Shown here: in pieces, positions 58,743 through 64,000 of the stretch
How the letters are laid out: every line of letters starts with the position of its first letter
Position numbering within the stretch: the first letter of the stretch is position 1
From: Gordonia rubripertincta
GTDB lineage: Bacteria; Actinomycetota; Actinomycetes; Mycobacteriales; Mycobacteriaceae
Assembly (NCBI RefSeq): GCF_038024875.1
Contig: NZ_CP136136.1
Coordinates: forward strand, 2,604,001-2,668,000
Length of the DNA: 64,000 nt
Direction of reading: 5' to 3'
Notes under the pieces: model-generated
Told to the model about the DNA's origin: nothing
The model's database searches: none
What the model saw: only the letters and a program-made list of their open reading frames with translations
Translations under genes and position numbers: made by a program

Positions 58743-59404
58743 CAGTGCTACCCACCGCCCTCTCCGACCTCGGCGAGGACGCCTCGACCCTCGCCGGTCT
58801 CGTCCGCATCGAAACGCACCCGCGGCCGATCGCGACGCCGCTCGTCCTCGACAAGTTGCGGTCCGTGTACCCCCACGATCAGATCTACGGTGAGTTCTGC
58901 CCGGTGCAGGGCTACGTCGACGCTCCGCCCCGCGAGGTGTTCGACTGGCTCTCCCACACCCGTTCGCTGGAGGAATGGAGTTACAGCCTCCGCGGCTTCG
59001 CCGAGACCGACGAGCCGGGACTGTGGGTCGCGCAGGACCGGTTGGGAGCCGACACCGAGATCTACGTCCGCACGATCGCCTCGCCCGACGCCATGACGGT
59101 CGACTACCACTGCGCATGGGACCAGGGTCGTCACCTGTGGATGATCTACCTGATGCGGGTCGTCGACGCGCAGGTCGTCTTGAACAAGCCCGGTTCGGTT
59201 GTGTTGTGGGTGAACTGCCACCACCCGTTCTACGACGAGAACCCCTTCCCGGAGACCGCCCCGCCCGAACGCCCGGTGTGGGTGGGCGACTTCTGGGACA
59301 CCTTCGCCCCCGGCCACCAGATCGAACTCGACAACCTCACCGCCATCGCCGAATACCGCCACCGCAACGGCCTCCCGCTCACCCCAGAATGGATGCGATC
59401 ATGA
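58739..59404 (+). CDS. SRPBCC-like protein in the TPP/KASIII operon
   Basis: 221 residues. ATG 58739 overlaps the TPP enzyme stop by 4 bp. A START-like fold is suggested by EFCPVQGYVDAPPREVFDWL, RSLEEWSYSLRGFAETDEPG, TEIYVRTIASPDAMTVDYHCAWDQ and a late VGDFWDTFAPGHQIELDNL. There is no signal peptide. It may bind or cyclise the intermediate made by its neighbours, as START-like cyclases do in polyketide clusters, but I see no proven functional residue. Its stop overlaps the KASIII-like start. Confidence 0.75.
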   Translation: MTVLPTALSDLGEDASTLAGLVRIETHPRPIATPLVLDKLRSVYPHDQIYGEFCPVQGYVDAPPREVFDWLSHTRSLEEWSYSLRGFAETDEPGLWVAQDRLGADTEIYVRTIASPDAMTVDYHCAWDQGRHLWMIYLMRVVDAQVVLNKPGSVVLWVNCHHPFYDENPFPETAPPERPVWVGDFWDTFAPGHQIELDNLTAIAEYRHRNGLPLTPEWMRS

Positions 59405-60426
59405 CACCGAACCCGGTCAGCCTCGTCGACCTCGCCACCTACCTACCCGAAAAAGTCGTTCCCGCAGCGTATTACGCGCAGTACGCCGAAGACGACACCC
59501 TTGCGGACAACGTGATGTTCCGCGCCCCGGCCTTCCGTCATCACGCGGCGGAGGGGGAGACGTCGGCGGACATGATGATCTCGGCGACGCGCGATCTGTT
59601 CGAGCGGCACGGCGACGACTTCCTCGACGACGTCGACGTGGTGCTGACGCACAGCCAGTTGCCCGAGGTGCCGGTGCGCGGCTGCGGCGGGGAACTCGCC
59701 CATCGGCTCGGCATCCGGCCGTCGACGGTGCTGGACGTGCACAACGGAGGGTGTGCCGCGTTCATCTTCATGATCGAGATCGCCGGGGCCCTGCTCCGGG
59801 CCGGAGGAGGCCACAAGGCTCTGCTCGGACTGGCGCAGAACAGCGCGGGCCAGGTCTTCACCCAGGAGCAGGTCCGCGGCAAGGCGCAGGCCGCCATCCC
59901 GGGAGACGGTGCGGCCGTGGCCGTTCTGACCGTCGACGACGTCGATGCCAGCCCGATCCTGGGCCTTCGCTGCCACTCGTTCGGGCAGTACTCCGGCGAC
60001 ATGACCGGCGTCTCCGATCCGCCGCGCAAGTACTGGGAGGCGGGGTCGGGCCAGATGCACATCGGGTTCACCGACTCCAAGATCGCGAAGGTGCTCGCGC
60101 GCGGGAACCGCATGGTTCCCGAGGTCGCCATCGAGGTCGCCGACGAGATCGGCATCTCGCCGGCGGACCTCGACTGGTTCGTGACCAACCAGCCCAGCCG
60201 GATCTTCCTGCGGAACTGGCGCGAGGCGCTCGAGCTTCCGGACAGCCATCACCCGGACACCTTCGACGAGTGCGGCAACCTGTTCGCCGTCGCCATCCCG
60301 GTCACGCTCGACGCGGCCATCTCCGACGGACGTATCGGCGAGGGCGACGTCGTGATGATGGCGGCCTTCGCCCACGCCGGCGACTTCTCCGGGGCGGCCG
60401 CCATGAGATGGGCAGGCCGGCCATGA
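59401..60426 (+). CDS. 3-oxoacyl-ACP synthase III (FabH)-like enzyme with altered catalytic triad
   Basis: 341 residues, thiolase fold. The N-terminal half carries nucleophile Cys118 in DVHNGGCAAFIFMIEIAGA. In FabH the His of PHQAN follows DLDWLV; here DLDWFVTNQPSRIF puts Asn263 in that place. The triad Asn is kept at 293 (ECGNLFAVAIPVTLDAAI). Loss of His makes ordinary malonyl decarboxylation unlikely, so acyl transfer or a head-to-head condensation is possible. The GQYSGDMTGVSDPPRKYWEAGSGQMHIGFTDS segment is typical of specialised KASIII proteins in natural-product clusters. It overlaps both neighbours by 4 bp. Confidence 0.87.
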   Translation: MTPNPVSLVDLATYLPEKVVPAAYYAQYAEDDTLADNVMFRAPAFRHHAAEGETSADMMISATRDLFERHGDDFLDDVDVVLTHSQLPEVPVRGCGGELAHRLGIRPSTVLDVHNGGCAAFIFMIEIAGALLRAGGGHKALLGLAQNSAGQVFTQEQVRGKAQAAIPGDGAAVAVLTVDDVDASPILGLRCHSFGQYSGDMTGVSDPPRKYWEAGSGQMHIGFTDSKIAKVLARGNRMVPEVAIEVADEIGISPADLDWFVTNQPSRIFLRNWREALELPDSHHPDTFDECGNLFAVAIPVTLDAAISDGRIGEGDVVMMAAFAHAGDFSGAAAMRWAGRP

Positions 60427-61457
60427 GCCCGCCCCTGGCCGGCGGGGTGTCCTGGCCGAGCCTGCGCCCGGATCTGAACGAGTCGCCTTACCCGCCGCTG
60501 CCGTCGGTCGCAGCAGTGCTCCAGGACGAGATCCTCGAGTCCCACCGGTATCCCGATTTCCTGCCGGACCGCACGCGCGGGCAGATCGCCTGCCACCTCG
60601 GGGTCGTACCGGAGCGCGTCACGGTCGGCCCGGGTGCGACCGGAGTTGCACTGTCGGCGTTGCAGTATGCGGTGCGACGGGCCGCGGACGCGGGCGTCGG
60701 GACACCGGCGCTGCTCACCTCCACCCCGACCTTCGACGGCTATCCGATCCTCGCGCGGATGGTCGGGATGCGCTTCGACGCGGTGGATCTCGACGACGAG
60801 GGCTCGGTCGACCTCGACCGTTTGTTCGGGGCGATCACGCCCGAAACGGCGGTCGTGGTGCTCTGCTCGCCGCACAATCCGACCGGTGCCGTGGTGAACG
60901 GGGGCGACCTCAACCGGTTCCTCGCAGCGGTGCCGCCACACGTGATGACGATCGTCGACGAGGCGTACGTGGAGTTCAGCGAGACCGCGTCCGATCTCCA
61001 CCGGCTGATCCGGAACCCCGGCGTCGTCGTGCTGCGGACGTTCTCCAAGGCGTACGGTCTGGCGGCGCTACGCGTCGGATACGGCATCGGCACCACCGAG
61101 CAGATCACCGAAGTGCGCGGCCACGAGGTGCCGTTCGCGGTGGGTCGCCCCGCGATGGCGGCGGTTCCGGTCGCGCTCGACGCGGAACTCGAGCTCGCAC
61201 AACGCGTCCGCTCCATGAGGGGGGAGCGGGACCGGTTGACCGACATGCTGGCGCAGATGGGCGTCCGCGTCGTGCCCAGCCACGCCAACTTCGTCTTCCT
61301 CCCCGGCGCGGAGGGCGTGGCCGTCGGACGGATGCTCCGGGGGATCGGGGTCGCGGTGAAGGAGTGCGGCGCGGCCGGGACGCGGATCACGGTGGGCGAC
61401 CGTTCCGGCACCGATCGGGTCATCAGCGCACTACGGCTGACGTCGCGGTCCGCGTAG
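60423..61457 (+). CDS. Class I/II PLP-dependent aminotransferase (HisC-like)
   Basis: 344 residues. ATG 60423 overlaps the KASIII-like stop by 4 bp. Fold type I motifs: LNESPYPPLPSV at the start, TVGPGATGVALSALQYAV for the phosphate region, LCSPHNPTGAVV with the substrate/PLP Asn, IVDEAYVEFSE with the PLP Asp, and RTFSKAYGLAALRVGYGI with the PLP Lys. It is shorter than most HisC proteins and lies outside any histidine operon. It probably transaminates a product of the upstream TPP/KASIII-like enzymes. Last gene of the operon; the SDR gene that follows has its own promoter. Confidence 0.88.
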   Translation: MSPPLAGGVSWPSLRPDLNESPYPPLPSVAAVLQDEILESHRYPDFLPDRTRGQIACHLGVVPERVTVGPGATGVALSALQYAVRRAADAGVGTPALLTSTPTFDGYPILARMVGMRFDAVDLDDEGSVDLDRLFGAITPETAVVVLCSPHNPTGAVVNGGDLNRFLAAVPPHVMTIVDEAYVEFSETASDLHRLIRNPGVVVLRTFSKAYGLAALRVGYGIGTTEQITEVRGHEVPFAVGRPAMAAVPVALDAELELAQRVRSMRGERDRLTDMLAQMGVRVVPSHANFVFLPGAEGVAVGRMLRGIGVAVKECGAAGTRITVGDRSGTDRVISALRLTSRSA

Positions 61458-61474
61458 CCCGGGGTCGATGCCGG

Positions 61475-61480
61475 TAGGTT
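61475..61480 (+). promoter_or_regulatory. -10 element of a likely leaderless promoter (SDR gene 61488)
   Basis: TAGGTT lies 7 bp before ATG 61488 with no Shine-Dalgarno sequence. Confidence 0.5.
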
Positions 61481-61487
61481 CGGGTCC

Positions 61488-62237
61488 ATGACCTCGACGA
61501 CACGGCAGAAGATCCTCATCACCGGTGCGAGTTCCGGACTCGGCGAGGGCATGGCCCGCCGATTCGCCGCCCAGGGGCGTTCGCTGGCGCTCGCCGCGCG
61601 GCGCCTCGACAACCTCGAGGCGCTGGCCACCGAACTGCGCCCGTCGGCGGATCGGGTCGCGATCGCGCAGCTCGACGTCACCGACCTCGACGCGGTACCC
61701 GTCACCTTCCGCGCGCTGGCCGACGAACTCGGGGGTCTCGACCGCGTCGTCGTCAACGCCGGCCTCGGCAAGGGCGCACCGATCGGCACCGGGAAGGCAG
61801 CCGCCAACATCGAGACCGTGCAGACCAACCTCGTCGGCGCGCTCGCACAGGCCGAGGCCGCCCTCGAGATCTTCCGCGAGCAGAACAGCGGCCACCTCGT
61901 GCTCGTCAGCTCCATCTCGGGTGTTCGCGGCATGCCCAAGGCCCAGGCGGCGTACTCGGCGTCGAAGGCCGGTCTCACCGCGCTCGGGCAGGGGTTGCAG
62001 GCCGAGTTCGCGAACTCGCCGATCTCGGTGTCGATCGTGGCGCCCGGTTACATCGAGACCGACATCAACCGGGGCGTGAAGACCTCGCTGATGGTCGACA
62101 CCGACACGGGCGTCGACGCCATGGTCGCCGCGATCGAGGCCGAGAAGGCCTGGGCACCGGTCCCCGCCTGGCCGTGGACGCCGATCGCGGCGGCCCTCAA
62201 GTACCTGCCGGGGTCGATCAGTCGACGGATGATCTGA
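61488..62237 (+). CDS. Short-chain dehydrogenase/reductase
   Basis: 249 residues. SDR motifs: ITGASSGLGEGMARRF near 11-26 (NADP-type, followed by ARRL), VVVNAGLG, VLVSSISGVRG with catalytic Ser, and YSASKAGLTALGQGL with Tyr/Lys. It resembles the SDR genes common in mycobacteria that reduce ketones or fatty derivatives; the substrate is unknown. It starts 30 bp after the aminotransferase gene, but the TAGGTT box just before the start points to separate transcription. Confidence 0.9.
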   Translation: MTSTTRQKILITGASSGLGEGMARRFAAQGRSLALAARRLDNLEALATELRPSADRVAIAQLDVTDLDAVPVTFRALADELGGLDRVVVNAGLGKGAPIGTGKAAANIETVQTNLVGALAQAEAALEIFREQNSGHLVLVSSISGVRGMPKAQAAYSASKAGLTALGQGLQAEFANSPISVSIVAPGYIETDINRGVKTSLMVDTDTGVDAMVAAIEAEKAWAPVPAWPWTPIAAALKYLPGSISRRMI

Positions 62238-62253
62238 GCACTGCGCCGTTGTG

Positions 62254-62307
62254 GATGCCGTTCATCAGTCCGCGGGCGATTGCCACCCGCTGCCGCTGAC
62301 CACCTGA
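62254..62307 (-). pseudogene. Relic of an ABC transporter ATPase signature
   Basis: The minus strand reads SGGQRQRVAIARGLMNGI, matching the ABC signature LSGGQRQRVAIARAL, in an otherwise gene-free gap between the SDR gene and the convergent unknown gene. The match ends there and no Walker motifs are present nearby. It looks like the remains of a deleted transporter gene; chance similarity is unlikely over 16 residues but not excluded. Confidence 0.5.
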
Positions 62308-62316
62308 CCAGGGCGA

Positions 62317-62850
62317 CTACTGCCAGTAGCTTTCGTCGAACACCTCGTCGGGGATCTCGTCGCCCGGTTCGACGCCGAGTTTCTCGAGTCGTCCCATGAT
62401 CACGGCGGCGGTGGCCACGAAGGTCACGAGATCTTCTGAGTCGACCGATCTTTCGGCTGGATCACCGCCGAGGAACTCGTACAGCGCCGGCGGTACGCAG
62501 GCGCCCATGTCGAGTGCGCGGGTTCCTGTGGCGGTCCGCCAGGCGTCGAAGCTCGCCACGTCGACGGCTTCGGCGACCTCGCCCGTCCGAACCGCGGCCA
62601 GGACGTCGTCGAGGGTCGCCAGCTCACCCGACGATCCGCTGGACGCGTCGAACCCGAGTACCGTTTCGGCGTCGACGGACTCGTCCTCGGCGAGGGTGAA
62701 GTAGACGACCCCACGCCAGTCCGAGGCCAGCGCCTCGATGTCGGTCCGTCCGAAGATGTCGCCCAGCAACTCGCTGACCTGCTCGCGGCGGCGACTCCCG
62801 AACAGCTGGAATGCGCCCGACGCCACGATCTGTCCCTGCTTGTTCGCCAC
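62317..62850 (-). CDS. Protein of unknown function (acidic, cytoplasmic)
   Basis: 177 residues, acidic, with no signal peptide or membrane segment. MANKQGQIVASGAFQLFGSR starts the protein; WRGVVYFTLAEDESVDAETVLGFDAS and the acidic FDAWRTATG and DEVFDESYWQ segments follow. The general look is like SMI1/DUF1851-type immunity or GAD-like proteins, but I cannot assign it. It lies downstream of the lipoprotein gene by 20 bp on the same strand and may form an operon with it. Confidence 0.6.
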   Translation of the reverse strand: MANKQGQIVASGAFQLFGSRRREQVSELLGDIFGRTDIEALASDWRGVVYFTLAEDESVDAETVLGFDASSGSSGELATLDDVLAAVRTGEVAEAVDVASFDAWRTATGTRALDMGACVPPALYEFLGGDPAERSVDSEDLVTFVATAAVIMGRLEKLGVEPGDEIPDEVFDESYWQ

Positions 62851-62870
62851 AGACCGTCACCTTACGCACG

Positions 62871-63395
62871 TCAGTCGTCGATGCCGAGCACGACCACGCG
62901 GCCTGTCGACGGCGACAGATACACCGTCGCCTGCCATTCGCTCGATGAGAACGCGTCGTCGACGTGTGGCCCACCCACGAAATCGCCGGCCGGGATGACG
63001 TCGCGCAGGTCGGCGGCCACCGAGTCGGGCGCCGAGACAGGCACAGCGTGGTACTCATCGGCCCAGGCGGTTACTCGGTCGGGGCCGACATCGACGACGG
63101 CGTCGAACCAGTAGGTGGTGGGACCGGGCACACGCTCGGAAGCGCCGGGTGCGGACCCGAGCGTTCCGGCCACCCAGCCGTCGACGTTCCCGTCGGCGAG
63201 CAGCGGGAACCGGATTGCGACCGGCTCGATGTCCCTGCTGGGACCGGCGGTCACGACCTTGGCCAATGGCAACGTGGAGGTCGAGGTCCTGGGCGCACGG
63301 TCGACAGGATCGCCGGGCGTGCAGCCGACGCCCACGAGAGCCAGTGCGGTGACCGCGAATCCAGCCGCGAGTCGTCGAATCCGTTGTGGCAGCAT
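62871..63395 (-). CDS. Putative lipoprotein of unknown function
   Basis: 174 residues. The N-terminal signal RRLAAGFAVTALALVGVGC ends in a lipobox, so it should be anchored outside the membrane. The rest is a small domain with TYWFDAVVDVGPDRVTAWADEYHAVPV, then SSSEWQATVYLSPSTGRVVVLGIDD. I know no family. It shares strand and spacing with the unknown gene at 62317. Confidence 0.65.
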   Translation of the reverse strand: MLPQRIRRLAAGFAVTALALVGVGCTPGDPVDRAPRTSTSTLPLAKVVTAGPSRDIEPVAIRFPLLADGNVDGWVAGTLGSAPGASERVPGPTTYWFDAVVDVGPDRVTAWADEYHAVPVSAPDSVAADLRDVIPAGDFVGGPHVDDAFSSSEWQATVYLSPSTGRVVVLGIDD

Positions 63396-63506
63396 TCCGC
63401 CACGCTAGCCTCCCGCGACACCGCTTCCCATCCGCTTATTGGATCCGATGAGCGCGAGGGAACTGGCCGGGCGGGAAGGAAACCTGCACGCGGGAGCGGC
63501 CGACCC

Positions 63507-64000
63507 TCAGACCGCGCGACCCCGGTGCCTGCGGTACCAGGCGACCAGCTCATTGGTCGACGAATCGGCGTCGGCGGCGGGCGCGTCGGCCTGGGTGATG
63601 GTGCCCAGCAGCGCCTTTGCCTGGGTTTTGCCGAGTTCGACGCCCCACTGGTCGAACGGGTTGATCCCCCAGACGGCGCCCTCGACGAAGACCTGGTGTT
63701 CGTACAGGGCGACCAGCTGTCCGATCACCGAGGGCGTCAGCCGGGGAGCGAGGATCGAGGTGCTGGGACGGTTACCCGGCATCACCTTGTGCGCCACCAC
63801 ATGTGCGGGCACCCCCTCGTCGGCGATCTCGTCGGCGGTCTTGCCGAAGGCGAGCACCTTGGTCTGCGCGAAGTAGTTGCTCATCAGCAGGTCGTGCATC
63901 GACCCTGACCCGTCGGGGCCTGCGGGTAGGTCGTCGGTGGGCTCGGCGAAACCGATGAAGTCGGCCGGTACGATCCGCGTGCCCTGGTGTAGGAGCTGGT
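63507..64000 (-). CDS. pgi: Glucose-6-phosphate isomerase, C-terminal part
   Basis: Partial gene running off the right edge; about 164 C-terminal residues are visible. QLLHQGTRIVPADFIGFAEP (family HQGT with His), LLMSNYFAQTKVLAFGKT, HKVMPGNRPSTSI and GAVWGINPFDQWGVELGK are the conserved PGI blocks. It interconverts glucose-6-phosphate and fructose-6-phosphate in glycolysis. The tail GRAV after WYRRHR is normal for the family. Confidence 0.95.
   Translation of the reverse strand, partial: QLLHQGTRIVPADFIGFAEPTDDLPAGPDGSGSMHDLLMSNYFAQTKVLAFGKTADEIADEGVPAHVVAHKVMPGNRPSTSILAPRLTPSVIGQLVALYEHQVFVEGAVWGINPFDQWGVELGKTQAKALLGTITQADAPAADADSSTNELVAWYRRHRGRAV

Overview
The window looks like chromosome from a mycolic-acid-containing actinobacterium, most likely Gordonia. 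It is GC-rich, has many GTG starts and 4-bp ATGA/GTGA gene overlaps, carries an rrn operon of Corynebacteriales type (no tRNA in the 16S-23S spacer, high-GC Gram-positive insertion in 23S), and encodes a latex-clearing protein (Lcp) beside a divergent TetR gene. The genus is inferred from gene content and the look of the 16S; no database search was run. No insertion sequence, prophage or CRISPR array is visible.

Layout. 1-5.3 kb: end of a 5-oxoprolinase pair (pxpB/pxpC), PfkB sugar kinase, citrate synthase, FKBP isomerase and photolyase. 5.3-11.3 kb: one complete rrn operon (16S, 23S, 5S) with leader, RNase III processing stems and a strong terminator hairpin. 11.3-14.4 kb: XRE regulator, membrane protein and NatAB-like ABC exporter in one coupled minus-strand operon. 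14.4-20.9 kb: flavin monooxygenase, enoyl-CoA hydratase, XdhC, and a TetR / PLP amino-acid deaminase / sugar-lactone oxidase operon. 21.0-26.1 kb: a block syntenic with Mycobacterium tuberculosis Rv0906-Rv0910 (metallo-hydrolase, CtpE, antitoxin-like and toxin-like proteins), interrupted by a 3-methyladenine glycosylase gene. 26.2-31.6 kb: VWA/solute-binding protein, then a flavinylated electron-transfer module (FMN-binding lipoprotein, ApbE, RnfD-like/FNR fusion) and a MOSC protein. 31.6-35.9 kb: proline catabolism (pruA-putB) with a divergent PucR regulator. 35.9-43.8 kb: glutamine synthetase III, gamma-glutamyltransferase, two MFS transporters and an SRPBCC protein. 43.9-47.3 kb: TetR/Lcp rubber-cleavage locus and an acyltransferase. 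47.5-54.7 kb: tRNA-Arg(CCT), GlxA-type regulator, short-chain dehydrogenase, CobF, HNH/DUF222 protein, FetB, CysQ and an Fpg/Nei glycosylase. 54.7-56.8 kb: a two-component pair encoded tail to tail. 57.0-61.5 kb: a compact TPP enzyme / SRPBCC / KASIII-like / aminotransferase operon of unknown product. 61.5-64 kb: dehydrogenase, two unknown proteins and the C-terminal part of Pgi.

The most interesting points are: the four-gene TPP-KASIII-aminotransferase operon, whose KASIII-like enzyme has Asn at the catalytic His position; the Lcp locus with the key haem-pocket residues intact; the flavinylation module; the convergent, overlapping sensor/regulator genes; and a set of genes that look leaderless. 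Three genes (Rv0910-like at 25.7 kb, Fpg/Nei at 53.8 kb, TPP enzyme at 57.0 kb) each carry a single +1 shift at a short G or C run. That pattern may reflect sequencing errors rather than true pseudogenes.
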